Notes under the pieces: model-generated
Database searches by the model: none
The model's input: the letters and a program-made list of their open reading frames with translations, nothing else
What the model was told of the DNA's origin: nothing
Assembly (NCBI RefSeq): GCF_003255815.1
Contig: NC_037673.1
Span: 11,983,006-12,047,005, forward strand
Source of the DNA: Theropithecus gelada
Lineage: Eukaryota; Chordata; Mammalia; Primates; Cercopithecidae
DNA length: 64,000 nt
Reading direction: 5' to 3'
Made by a program: the position numbers and the translations under genes
Part shown: in pieces, positions 1 through 12,004 of the stretch
Layout of the letters: every line of letters begins with the position of its first letter
Position numbering within the stretch: the first letter of the stretch is position 1

Positions 1-334
1 AAGTGTATATATTTATGGGGTACGTTAGATATTTTGATACAGGAATACAATGCATAATAATTACATCAAGATAACTGGGGAATTCATTACCTCTAGCATT
101 TATTCTTCCTTTGTGTTACAAACAATGCAATTATACTCTTAGTTATTTAAAATATACAATAAATTATTGTTAACTGTAGTCACTCTGTTATGCTATCAAA
201 TACTAGTTCTTATTCATTCATTCTAACTATATTTTGGTCTAACTATATTTTTGCACCCATTAACCATCTCCACTTCTCCCCACCATTACCCTTCTCTGCC
301 TCTGATAAACAGCCTTCCTATCACCATGAGTTTT

Positions 335-3300
335 ATTGTTTTAGGTTTTAGCTCTCACAAATAAGCGAGACCATGCGATGTTTCTCTTTCTGTGCCTGGT
401 TTATTTTATTTGACATAATGATCTCCAGTTCCATCCATGTTGTTGCAAATGACATTCTTTATTACAGCTGAATTACACTCTATTGTGTATGTGTACCACA
501 TTTTCTTTATCCATTCCTCTGTTCATGGACACTTAGGGTTGCTTCCAAATGGTGGCTATTGTGAATAGTGCCACAATAAAATGGGAATGCAGACTTTTGG
601 GGGTATATGAGTGGGATTGCTGAATCTATGGTGGTTCTATTTTTAGACTTTGAGGAACATTCAAACTGTTCTGCAAAGTGGTTGTACTAATTTACACATT
701 CACCAACAGTTTAGGCAGATTCCCTTTCCTCCATATCCTCACCATCATTTGTTATTGCCTGTCTTTTGGATAAAAGCCATGTTAAACTGGGGTGAGATGA
801 TATTTCATTGTAGTTTCAATTTTCATTTCTCTAATAATCAGTGACATTGAGCACATTTTCATATGCCTGTTTGTCATTTGTATATCCTCTTTCGAAGAAT
901 GTCTATTTAGATATTTTGCCTATGTTTTAATTGGATTATTAGATTTTTTTCTATAGAGTTGTTTGAGATCCATATATATATATATATATACCCTTGGATA
1001 TATTAATACAAGGGTATTAATCCCTTGTCAGATGGATTGTTTGCAAATATTTTCTCCCATTCTGTTAATTGTATCTTCACTTTGTTGATTGTTTCTTTTG
1101 CGGTGCAGAAGCTTTCAAATGATGTTATTTCATTTGTTCATTTTTGCTTTGGTTGTGTGTGCTTGTGATGCATTACTCAAGAAATCTTTGTCCAGTCCAA
1201 TGTCTTGTAGAGTTTCCCCAATGATCTCTTTTACTAGTTTTAGAGTTTGAGGTGTTAGATTTATTCTTTAACCCATTTTGATTTAATGTTTCTGCATGGC
1301 AAGAGATAGGGGTTTAGTATCATTCTTTTGCATATGGGTATCTAGTTTTCCCAGCATGATTCATTGAGGAGACTGTCCTTCTCCCAATGTAGATTCTTGG
1401 CAACTTTGTTAAAAATGGTCTCACTGTAGACCTGTGGATTTGTTTCTGGGTTCTCTATTCTGTTCCATTGGTCTATGTCTCTGTTTTTGTACCAGTACCA
1501 TGCTGGTTTGTTTACTATAACTCTGTAGTATAATCTCAGGTCAGGTATGTCATTCATCCAGTTTCAATCTTTTTGCTAACAATAGCTTTGACTATTCTGG
1601 GTCTGTTGTGGTTTTGTATACATTTTAGGATTAGTTTTCCTATTTTTGTGAAGAATGTCATTGGTGTTTTAATATGGATTGCATTTAATCTGAAGATTGC
1701 TTTGGGTAGTATGAAAATTTTAACAATATTGATTCTTCCATTCCATAAATATGTAATATTTTTCCATGTTGTGTGCCCTCTTCAATTTCTTTCATCAATA
1801 TTTTATAGTTTTCATTGTAGAGATCTTTCATTTAGTCAGTTAACTCTTAGATATTTAATTTTATTTATAGCTATTTAAGAGTGATTACTTTCTTGATTTC
1901 TTCTTCAGATTGTTCACTGTTGGTATATAGAAATTCTACTAATTTTTGTATGTTGATTTTGTATCCTGCAACTTTACTACATTTGTTCTAATAGCTTTTT
2001 GGTAGGGTCTTTAGGTTTTTTCAAATATAAAATCACATTATCTGTAAACAAGGATAATATGACGTATTGTCTTCCAATTTGGATGCCTTTTATTTCTTTC
2101 TCTTGTCTGATTAATGTAGCAAAGGCATTCAGTCTATTTTGCATAACAGTGGTGAAAGTGGGCATTCTTGTGTTCCAGATCTTAGAAAAAAAGGCTTTTA
2201 GTTTTTCCTCATTCAGCATGATACTAGCTGTGGTTCTGTCATATATGGCTTTTGTTGTGTTCAGGTATGTTCCTTCTATAACCAGGTTTTTGTGGGTTAT
2301 TATTATGAAGGGATGTTAAATTTTATCAAATGGTTTCTCAGCCTTCAGTTGAAATGATCATATGATTTTTGTCCTTCATTCTGTTGATATGATGTATCAC
2401 ATAGATTTATTTGTGTATGCTGGATCATCTTTGCATCCCTGGGATAAATCCCATTTGGTCAAGATGTGTTTTTAAATGTTTTGTGGAATTTAGTTTGCTA
2501 GCATGAGAATTTAGTTTGCTATGAGAATATTTGCATCCATTTTCATCACGGATATTGGTATATAGTTTTCTTTTTTGGATATGTCTTTGTTTGGTTTTGT
2601 TATCAGGTCATACTGGCTTCATAGAATGAGTTTGGAAGTATTCCCTCCTCTATTTTTCAGAATAGTTTGGGTAAGGTTGGCATTAGTCCTTCTCTAAATG
2701 TTTGGCAGAATTTGACAGTGAAACCATTGGGTCCTGGGCGTTTCTTTTCTGGGAGACTTTTTTTCACACCTTCAATCTCATTATTTATTATTGGTCTGTT
2801 TGGGTTATTAATTTTTTCACGCTTCAATCTTGTTTTATGTGTCCAGGAAATTACCATTTTCTTCCAGGATTTCTAATTTATTGGTACATAGTTGCTGATA
2901 GTAGCCACTAATGATCCTTTGAATGGTTGTAATGTTTCATTTTACATCTCTGATCTTATTCATTTGGGTCTTCTCTATATTTTTAATTTAATGGCAAAAA
3001 CCACAATTACTTTTGCACCAGCCTAACAGTCTGGCTACAGGTTTGTCAATTTTGTTTATCTTTTCAAAAAAGCAACTTCTCTGTTCCTTGATCTTTTGTA
3101 TTGTTTTCTTCATTTCAATTTCATTTATTTCTGCTCTGATTTTTATTATTTCTTTTCTTCTACCAATTTAGGTTTCAGTTTGCTCTTGCTTTCCTGATTC
3201 TTTAAGATGCATCATTAGGTTGTTCGTTTGAAGTTTTTCTATTTTTCGGTATATGCACTTATAGCTATAAACTTCCCACTTCGTACTGCTTTTGCTGTAT

Positions 3301-4190
3301 CCCATAGGTTTCAGTATGTTGTATTTCCATTATCACTTGGTTCAAAATATGTTTTAAATTTCTGCTTAATTTCTTCATTGACTCAGTAGTCATTCACGGG
3401 CATATTGTTTAATTCTCATGTGTTTGCATAGTTTCCAAAATTCCTCTTGTTATTGATTTCTAGTTTTATTCCTTTATGGTCAGAGAAGATACTTGATATA
3501 ATTTTAATTTCTTTTGAATTTGTAAAGATTTTTATGTGGCTTAACATATAGTTATCCTTGAGAATGACCCATGTTGTGAGGAGAACAATGTGTATTCTGT
3601 AGCCATTGGATGAAATGTTTTTTAATTATCTATCAGTTCCATTTGATCTGTAGCACAGATTAAGTCCAATGTTTCTTGGTTGATTTTCTGAGTCATCTGT
3701 TTAATGCTGAAAATGGGGTATTGAAGTCTCCAGCCATTATGGTATTGGAGTATATCTCTCTCTTTACCTTAAATAATATTTATGTTATATATCTGGATGT
3801 TTTATCCTCTTTTGAATTTAACCCTTTATTATTATATAATGACCTTTTTGTCTCTTTTTATGTTTTGTCTTGAAATCTATTTTGTCTGATATAAGTATAC
3901 TACTCCTGCTCTTTTCTGGTTTCCATTGACATGGAATATCTTTTTCCATCCTTTATTTTCAGTCTATGTGCATCTTTATAGCTGAAGTGTGTTTCTTGCA
4001 TGCAACAGATTGTTGGGTCTTATTTTTTATTCATTTAGCCACTTATCTTTTGATTGGGGAGTTTAATTCACTTACTCTCAATGTTATAATCGATAAGTAA
4101 TAAGTTACTCATGCCAGTTTGCTATTTGTTTACTGGTTATTTTGTTGTCTGTCTTCCTTCATTCTTTCTTTCCTCTGTTTTGTGTAGTGA
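335..4190 (-). pseudogene. Decayed L1 ORF2 (endonuclease/reverse transcriptase)
   Basis: In an intact L1 this frame encodes the endonuclease and reverse transcriptase that carry out target-primed reverse transcription. Here only short open pieces remain. The minus-strand piece at 1342-1557 carries the C-terminal IDQWNR region, and pieces at 1977-2219 and 2657-2857 match the RT domain (the latter includes a KKRPGPNGFTVKF segment, the conserved RT 'PGPDGF' region with D changed to N). The endonuclease end lies near 3.6-4.2 kb. Multiple stops and frameshifts, plus the MADE1 arm at 2986-3026, interrupt it. It is not functional. Confidence 0.75.
2986..3026 (+). mobile_element. Single arm of a MADE1 (mariner-derived MITE) inside L1 ORF2
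   Basis: The stretch runs from 'ttaatggcaaaaacc' to 'cttttgcaccagcctaa'. It matches one 40-bp half of the 80-bp palindromic MADE1 element, whose termini read TTAGGTTGG / CCAACCTAA. Recognisable L1 sequence resumes at 'cagtctggctac'. The partner arm is missing, so this copy cannot form the hairpin from which miR-548-type RNAs derive. Confidence 0.8.
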
Positions 4191-4639
4191 AGGTCATTTT
4201 CTCTACTAGTGTGTTGTAACTTCTTGCTTTTTATTTTTTGTGTATTTGTATTTTTTATTTGATATTACTCTGAATCTTGCAAATAATATTTTATAACCGA
4301 TTATTTTTCAATTATGATAACAACGCTGATTGCATAAGCAAACAAATTACCACACAAAGAAAAAACTAATAAAAACTCGCACATTGTCCCCTGGCTTTTT
4401 AACTTTTTGTTGTTTTTATTTATATCTTATTATACTGCCTATGTCTTGAAAAGTTGTTGTAATTTTTTTTGATATGTTCATCTTTTAGTCTTTCTACTCA
4501 ATATATGCATAGTTTATACGTAACAATTACAGTATAATAATATTCTGTTTTTTAATGTACTTACTATTACCAGTGAGTTTTATAACTTTAGATGATTTCT
4601 TTGCTCATTAACATTCTTTTCCTTGAGATTGAAGAACTC

Positions 4640-5450
4640 CTTGTAGCATTTCTTGTGAGAAAGTTTTGGTGTTGATGAAATCCCTCAGCTTCTGTTTCTC
4701 TGGGGTCTTTATTTCTCTTTCATGTTTGAAGGATATTTTCACTGGATATACTTTTCTAGGATGAAAGACTTTTTTTTTCCTTTTTCACTTTAAATATGTC
4801 ATACCCCTCTTTCCTGGACTGTAAGGTTTCCACTGAGAAGCCTGCTGCTGGACATACTGGAACTCTATTGTATGTTATTTGTTTCTTTTCTCTTGCTGCT
4901 TTTAGAATCCTTTATTTTTTCTTGACTTTTGGGAATTCACTTATTAAATGTCTTGAGATAATCTTATTTGGGTTAATTTTTCTTGGTGTTCTGTAAAATC
5001 TTCTTGTACCTAAATATTGATCTCTTTCTCTAGGTTTGAGAACTTCTCTGTTATTATCCCTTTGAATACACTTTTTACCACTATCTCTTTCTCTACCTCC
5101 TCTTTAAGGCCAGTAACTTTTAGATTTGCTCTTTTGGGGCTATTTTCTAGATTTTGTAGATATGTTTCATTATTTTACAAATTTTTTTTCTTTTTTATCC
5201 TCTGACTGTGTATTTTCAATTAGCCTATCTTCAAATTTACTAATATTTTTTTTCCTTGGTCAATTCTGCCATTAAAAAACTCTGATGCATTCTTTAGAAT
5301 GTCATTTGCATTTGTCAGCTCTAGAGTTTATACTTGATTCTTGTCAGTTATTTTAATCTCTTTGTTAAATTTATCTTATAGAATTCTAAATTTCTTCTCT
5401 GTGCTATCTTGAATTTTACTGAGTTTTGTCAAAACAGTTATTTTGAATTC
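4640..5450 (-). pseudogene. Decayed L1 ORF1 (RNA-binding chaperone)
   Basis: The position between the ORF2 endonuclease end and the 5' UTR, and the reverse-complement text around 4680-4860, match the ORF1 C-terminal domain region of old L1 elements. Intact ORF1 encodes a trimeric RNA-binding protein that coats L1 RNA. No long minus-strand frame is left. The plus-strand frames visible here (for example 4796-4996) are antisense shadows. Boundaries are approximate. Confidence 0.55.
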
Positions 5451-7410
5451 TCTGAAAGGTTACATATCTTTGTTTGTCCAAGATTGGTCCCTGGTGTCTT
5501 ATTTGGCCTGTTTGGTGAGGTCATGTTTTCCTGGATGTTTTTGGTGCTTGTGGATGTTTGCTGATGTCTGAGCATTGAAGAGTTGGGTATTTATTATAGC
5601 CTTCACTGTCTGGGCTTTTTATACTTGTTCTTCTTGAGAAGGCTCTTAACTACTTGAAGGGATTTGGGAGTTGTGATATAAGTTTTTGGTCATCGCAGTA
5701 ATATCTACATTAGGGGGAAGCCCAAGACCAGTAATGCTGCGGCTCTTTCATACTCATAGGGATACCACCTTGGTGGTCTTGAATAAGATATGGAAGAATT
5801 ATCTGGATTACCAGGCAGAGACTCTTGTTCTCTTCTCTTACTTTCTCCCAAACAAATGGAGTTTCTCTCCATGGTGGGCTGTCTGGAGCTGGGGGAGGTA
5901 TGACACACACACTGCGGTGGCCACCGCCATTGGGACTATCTTGAGTTAGACCTGAAGCCAGCACAGCACTGGTTCTCACCAAGGCCTGTGTTAACCACTG
6001 CTGTCTACCACCTATGTTTGAGAACCTAGGGCTCTACAGTCAGGATGTGGTGAATGAAGCCAGCCAGGCTTGTGTCCTCCCCTTCAGTGGTAAACTCCCC
6101 CCTGGTGCTGGGTAGATCCAGATATGCTGTGGAGGAGTCAGGGCCTGGAGTTGGAAACCTTTGGAGTCTACCCACTCTTCTATTCTATTGCGGCTGATGT
6201 GGCACCGAAAGCACAGAAGGAGCTCCTTCCCAATTTTCTATATCCTTTCCATAAGAAGAGACCACCACCATCCCAGGCCTGTGGCAAATACTGCTTGGAG
6301 ATGACTGATGTTCACCCATGGCCCAAAGGCTCTTCAGTCATCTTGTGATGAATGCTGCCATACCTAGGACTCTCTCTTCAAGGCAGTGGGCTCCCCTCTG
6401 GCCCAGGGTAGGTTCAGAAATGTTATCCAGGAGACAAGGCCTGGAATCAAGGATTCCAATTGCCCGTTTGGTGCTCCATCCTACTGTGGCCAAGCTGGTA
6501 CCTATGCTGCAAAACAAAGTTCCCTTTACTCTTACCTCTCCATTTCTCAAGCAGAAGGAGTTTTTCCCCATAGTTACTATAGCTGGGAATGTGTCAGGTT
6601 AACCTAAAGCTAACGCATATCTGAGTCTCACACAAAGCCCATATCAGTACCATCTGGCTACTGCTGCTTCTTATTCATGGCCCAATTGCTCTTTAGTCAG
6701 CAGGTAATGTTATGAGTAATAAGTAATCCTGCAAGGACTAGGCTCTTCCCTCCAAGGCAACAGATCACATTTTGACCTAGGGTGTGTCCAGAAATATCAT
6801 CCAGAAGCTATGGCCTGGAACGGAGTGGACTCAGTCTGTTGCCCTATCCTACTGTGGCTGAAGGGATATTTAAGTTGCAAGAAAAAGTCCTCTTTACTCT
6901 TCAGTCTCCTCTCCTTAAGCAGAGGAAAGGGATCTATCCTGGAGCTGTGAACTGTGCTGCCTTGGGTTGCAGGAGTGGTGGTGCAAGCACTCCTTTGGCT
7001 TCCCTGGCTGGTGTATCACTAGATTGTGTGCCCCCCAAGTTCACTGGCTCTCAGTCTGGTACAGCTGTAGGACTTACCAAGGCATTAAAGTTTTTGTTCT
7101 CCAGACTGCCTTTCAAGATTATCTGGGACTCCAGAACACTTTGGTTCTCAGTGGCAAGGCTTGCCAGAAGTCAGATTCTTACCACTAGGATGAATGAGCC
7201 CCCTCTGGCTACAGACATCACGGAGCACTAAACGCTCCTTCCAAGGGGCTCCAGCTGAATTCTTCCTGGTGTTACTTTCCACTGTGACAGGCAGCACCAA
7301 GCACCAAGGCAAAGTCTCACAATCACTGTGCTGTCCCTCCCTCAAGCATACAGATTCTCTCTGCATGCCACACAGCTACTCCCAGCTAATCAGTGATGTT
7401 GGCAATTGAA

Positions 7411-8254
7411 GACTTTCTTTCATGTCTTCTTCAGTGCCTCTTTTTCATATACACAAAAATATTTCCATAAAAAAGGACAGAAATAGAGAATAGGTATTTA
7501 ATTTATATTAATTCAATGGCTGTTAGTCTCAATTGCTTTCCCTGGCTCTTTAATGCTGATGGGACTGATATCTACCCCCTCCTATGTGGCAACATGCTCA
7601 AAACAATCTTAGTTCCTGAGGCAGTCTCAAATGCAGTAGAACCTGTGTCAACGGGCTTACTGTCCCTGACTCCCTCTCAAAATAAAACAAAAACAAAGAG
7701 AACAGGGACCTGAGATCAATTCATTGTGTCTGGACATAGGTTAATGAAATTGCTATGGGTTTGTTTCTATATTGCTTCTTGTGTCTACTTTGCATGTGAT
7801 CATTCTGAGTTCCCTCTTAATCTCCTTTTCCCCTTTGTGATGGTCAAATGAATACATGTAGTTCTAGAATCGTTTCTACTCTAAAGACTGTCAACCTGCT
7901 CTGTATGAATAGGCAATAACATTCATTTGAGACAATTTTATTCTTTATTAAATAATTTCTATATAAAAGAGAAATATCTCATTTTGTTTGGATGGCTATG
8001 TTTATGAATGAGACTATATTTCAAGCAATTTGAATGCCCTTAGACAATTCTCTCTCCGACTTTCATCCATCCAACCCTAGCCATTTCTGGGAACTTTTCC
8101 CAAGGGTTTCATTGTACTTTGCTCTTCACATTAGAGGACATTTTGCTCCAAGTGATGATTGCTTGACTTTCTTCAAGCTTGCATTATCTTGATGTCCAAG
8201 TTGTGATAGATACATCTGAATGGCTGACTCTAGCAATTAGGGTCTCAGAGTTGC
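7411..8254. other. No recognised feature
   Basis: AT-rich sequence between the 5' end of the large L1 and an A-rich tract. The first 200 bases could still be decayed L1 5' UTR. The short open frame at 7516-7713 has no recognisable product. Confidence 0.5.
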
Positions 8255-8295
8255 AAAAAAAAAAAAAAAAAAAAGAAAGAAAGAAAAAGAAAAAA
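8255..8295 (+). repeat. A-rich tract, (A)20 followed by GAAA repeats
   Basis: Twenty A followed by 'gaaagaaagaaaaagaaaaa'. It looks like the tail of an old plus-strand retroposed copy, but I recognise no body upstream. Confidence 0.8.
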
Positions 8296-8345
8296 TGAGT
8301 GGTTGATAATTTCAGGTAGAGCCTCTTTTTCTCTTCAGCTTGCAG

Positions 8346-8378
8346 GTGTGTGTGTGAGAGTGTGTGTGTGTGTGTGTT
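8346..8378. repeat. (TG)n microsatellite with one GAGAG interruption
   Basis: Two TG runs separated by 'agag' are visible directly. The minus-strand frame across it (8312-8497) reads HTHTHT and is a shadow of the repeat. Confidence 0.95.
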
Positions 8379-9300
8379 TCCAACATTAAAAAATATAAAT
8401 AAAGTTCTTTATTTAATTTCAAGCAGAAAGTCACTTGCTTTAAATATGCAGCACTATAATATAAACAGATAAATAGAGAATGAATATTTGGGGACACAGT
8501 GAGTACTCTAGATGGATGTCAGAAAATAGAATACATAATTCTTAAATAAGTGATTTATGCGGTAATTTGGAACACATACTCGAGAGGAGAAAATGAACGC
8601 ATCTATTATAGAGCTATTAGTTTCTCAATATGGCCAATTTTCCTTGAAAATCACTTTTTGTCTTCATCGATCTGTGCCTGTGCCTCTTAATTGGATATAG
8701 AATTCTTTGAGAAACACATATATGTAAACAGTGTGATTGTTCATAAAATTAATACATTTTTGTAAAGATATTTTATAGATTGTTCCACTATTTTCTAATT
8801 AAATTAGATCCTTTACATGAGAACATTGACTAAATGGCACAGCAAAGTCTTTTCATTGTTAAGTCAGGGGAATTGACAACATACGCTTTTTATGATATGA
8901 CCAGAATATTGTTTTCTGAAGTTTTAATTCATGCTCTTTCTGCTTTGAAAACAGAATTATAATCTGTGCTTTTGCTGAGTGTATACAATTCTTGCTTACT
9001 GTTAAAATTTTAAATGCCGTAAAATGTATTCTGTTGTTTATCCTCTAGAAATAACAAGTGTTATTTTATTATTTACAATGCTCAGACTTTGGCAATTATG
9101 TGTACAACATACACAAGACCATTTTAAATATTCTTTAGTGTTTTACATTTTTCTTTAAATAAGGGGCAATTTTAAATGCCAACACAAATATTTCTACCTT
9201 ATAATTTCGATGGCTACTAAGTATTCCATTGAATAGAAACGCTACAGTTCCTACCCACCTCCCAGTTCTTGAATGCTTAGAGTGTTTTTAATTTTTCATT
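8379..9300. other. No recognised feature
   Basis: AT-rich unique-looking sequence. I see no coding signal or familiar repeat. Confidence 0.5.
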
Positions 9301-9432
9301 AAGGGTGGATGGCAAGGACAGAGTAAGTACCTGTTGGATACTATGCTTATTACCTGAGTGACAAAAAATTTACATATAACAAACTTGCACATGTACCACT
9401 GAACCTAAATTGTAAAAAATAATAAAATAAAC
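9301..9432 (+). mobile_element. L1 3' UTR end fragment, plus strand
   Basis: The text 'tatgcttattacctgagtg' followed by 'aacaaacttgcacatgtacc' and an A/T-rich tail matches the end of the L1PA/L1PB 3' UTR. This is a short, severely 5'-truncated copy. Confidence 0.75.
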
Positions 9433-9865
9433 TTTCAGGCAATTTGAGTAAATTATGTTAATACTTTTAAATGGAGGGATAACATACATATGACACAGTA
9501 CATCCCAAATGCTAATCTGAAGTGTGTAGCTCATTGATTTTATATATGTACACACAAATGTACACAGGTTTAACAACCACAAACATCAAGATACAGAGCA
9601 TATCCAGGATCACGTAAGATTCACTCGTATGTGTTCCTATTCTATACAACACACATACACACCCCAAAACTAACAGATATTTTGGTATTCGGACTTGCGT
9701 GTTTTATTAGATGTGTCTGTGTTTGAATCTTTCATTATATCATATGTACTTGTTTATCTCTGGTGTCTTTCACCCAGTGTATTTTCTGTGAAATTTATCC
9801 ACGGTGTGTGTAACAACAGTCCATTCCCTCCTGTTGTTGCTCTGAATTCCACCGTTTAAATATTC
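9433..9865. other. No recognised feature
   Basis: AT-rich sequence ending at the target duplication of the next Alu. A (CA)-rich patch lies at about 9649-9662. Confidence 0.5.
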
Positions 9866-9871
9866 CATTAA

Positions 9872-9875
<4 letters not shown>

Positions 9876-9907
<32 letters not shown>

Positions 9908-10027
9908 GTCTCGCCCTGTCACCCAGGCTGGAGTGCAGTGGCGCGATCTCGGCCGGGTTTACGCCATTCTCCTGCCTCAGCCTCCCGAGTAGCTGGGACT
10001 ACAGGCGCCCGCCACTGCGCCCGGCTA

Positions 10028-10094
<67 letters not shown>

Positions 10095-10213
10095 TTTTTA
10101 GTAGATTTGGAGTTTCACCGTGTTAGCCAGCATGGTCTCGATCTTCTGACCTCGTGATCTGCCCGCCTCGGCCGAAGTGGTGGGATTACAGGCGTGAGCC
10201 ACCGCGCCCGGCC
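9876..10213 (-). mobile_element. AluY-like SINE with internal microsatellite expansion
   Basis: Poly-T head, then the Alu reverse complement from 'acagtctcgccctgtcaccc' to 'gccaccgcgcccggcc'. Target duplications 'cattaacctc' (9866-9875) and 'cattaacttc' (10216-10225) flank it with one difference. About 20 bp are missing in the right monomer, where 'gatctcggcc' joins directly to 'cgggtttacgcc'. The central linker has become an ATT/AGT repeat. The 'gtttacgcc' variant suggests an Old World monkey AluY lineage, which is inference. Confidence 0.93.
10027..10094. repeat. Composite (ATT)n-(AGT)n microsatellite inside the Alu
   Basis: About twelve ATT units switch without a break to about ten AGT units, then Alu text resumes at 'atttttagtaga'. 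It replaces the normal T-rich Alu linker. In translation it appears as an isoleucine run followed by a serine run; this is not a protein. Confidence 0.95.
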
Positions 10214-10225
10214 TGCATTAACTTC

Positions 10226-11993
10226 TTGGTGGCTGCTTGGTTTTGGCTGAAGATGCTGCTGCCGTTATGAGCATTCACGTTCAGGTCCTTGGGTAGACCT
10301 GGGCATTCATTTTTTGTAGGGGAAGGCTTGTTAGGCCGTGGAGTAAGGGTGTGTTTCACTATATGAGACTCTCAGATTATTTTTACAAGTAGTGTTACCA
10401 TTTTACACCCCTCCTACATATGTGAGAGATTTTGTTTTGTTATGCATACCCACTGCTGCTGGACATTGTTAGCCATTTTAGCCACTTTGGTGAGCGTAGT
10501 GAAAACGTACTTTTTTTTTGCGTGAAAGAAGGAATAAAAGCAAGAGTAGTTTATCAGGAGCATGTAAAACATAAGGTCTCTTTAGAGTTCTTGAGCTGTT
10601 TAATGCTCTATGTACATGTATTTTGAAGTTATTCCTGGCTTCCATGTATTTTGAGATTTTTAAAAAACATTTGAGCCTTCGTGTTCTTCAGATTGAGAAT
10701 GTTTCCTTCTGTTATTAGTTATGTGGCAATTATTTTATGGTCATCATTTCTTATCTGCACAGAAAATCTTGGTCCTAGCTGTTCATACTGGTCTCTACAG
10801 TTGAAGTGAAGCTATATACGCTGTGTTTAATTGCCTTTTGGATAAAAGGGTTACACTGTTATTTGGTGCTAAAGAGAAGTTACTATGTATAGTAATGGCA
10901 TAGAAGCAGCAGTGGACAAATATTGCTTTTAGTGACAGTAATATTTATTGTAGGAAGAACATCTTCAATTGTCCCCTTTTCTGGCCAATGTCTATTGTGT
11001 TTGTATTTTAATTTTTTTTCTATGAAAAAGGGACATAAATGATAAAACTCTTTGTATAAATAATTCTAAAAGAGCCCTCAGGATAAGAACAAAAAATAAA
11101 GCTCAATCCTAGGAAAACAGCATGTCATAGTGCGTTATTCTTTTTCTTCTTAATGCTACATCAAAGAACATGACCTTGTAAAATGTATGACATGCTATAT
11201 TAGGTGAATTATCATATTGCCATCTGCTCTTTCAGGTTATTTATGCTTTTCAGTGCCTTGTATATTTCCCTATCTTCCTCCCTCCAGGTTCAATTTAGGC
11301 CTGGTGTCTTAGCAAAGAAATGTGAGCTTTCCATCTGGGAATGAGAAAATCTATCTATTTTCTAGATGAAGGTCATTTAGCAAGTTGAGGACTGTCTGCA
11401 AACAGCATTTATGGAGTGAGAAATTGGGGGAAATGGAAAACCTAGTGACAATCATTCCAATTTGCTACTTTTCTGAATTCACCTGCCCATTTTTTTTTTT
11501 TTTTTTTTTTTTTTTTGGTGATTCTTTCGGCTGCTATGGCAACCTTCTCTCTCTGACTTCTTCAACTATATGTCAGTTGTTTTCTGTAGTATTTATAACT
11601 GCAAGGGATAAAAATTCACATTTGGAGGCTTATATTTTTCAGAGGCATTTTGAGTTCAGTGTTGCTAATTTCTGTACTCTTTTACAACAGATCTCAGGAT
11701 TTTTCTCCTCATGTTGAATTATAGAATTTGCACTTCCCATGTGGTCTGAATAACTGTTAACAACTTGCTGGGAAAGGTTTTTCGTTTCGCTTACCTGTAT
11801 GCAGGGCAGTGTGGTCATCGTGTGGCCTCTTTTTAACACCCTACCACGTTTTTAGCTTGAAGTTAAGTCATACAAGGAGTCTTGACTTGTTGAACTCTAT
11901 ACAAAACTCTATACATTTAGAAAGCATTTCCATTTTTAGTGGGTGATTCCTTTTGATTGAAGAAATTGACAGATCAATCCAGAAATTATGTTT
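10226..11993. other. No recognised gene; poly-T tract at 11491-11516
   Basis: Unassigned AT-rich sequence. A run of about 26 T near 11491 could be the tail of a minus-strand retrocopy, but the sequence beyond it ('ggtgattctttcggctgc...') has no familiar body and no reverse-complemented AATAAA signal next to it. Confidence 0.45.
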
Positions 11994-12004
11994 CAGAGAA
12001 TTTC

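Larger units (their letters stand above)
1..7410 (-). mobile_element. Near full-length old L1 (L1PB/L1MA-like), 3' end at left edge
   Basis: The plus strand reads as the reverse complement of a LINE-1. From left to right it holds the 3' UTR (about 1-340), ORF2 (about 340-4190), ORF1 (about 4640-5450) and a long 5' UTR (about 5460-7410). The poly-A side lies beyond base 1. Minus-strand translation at 1342-1557 gives an ORF2 C-terminal segment with a WYW-x-N-R-x-IDQWNR pattern. No frame stays open for more than about 110 codons, so the copy is dead. The sequence looks older than human-type L1PA, and the 3' UTR and ORF1 match my memory of L1PB or L1MA elements. The subfamily is inferred. The right boundary near 7.4 kb is approximate because the old 5' UTR fades into unassigned sequence and no target duplication can be tested here. 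Confidence 0.85.

Noticed and set aside
6782..7231. Plus-strand frame of 149 codons
   Set aside because: It is antisense to the 5' UTR of the minus-strand L1; no motif.
10021..10094. Repeat array as a possible CRISPR-like structure
   Set aside because: It is a 3-bp microsatellite in an Alu with no spacers; the genome is a primate's.
11491..11516. Poly-T tract as the tail of a minus-strand processed pseudogene
   Set aside because: No recognisable transcript body, no poly-A signal complement and no target duplication are visible.
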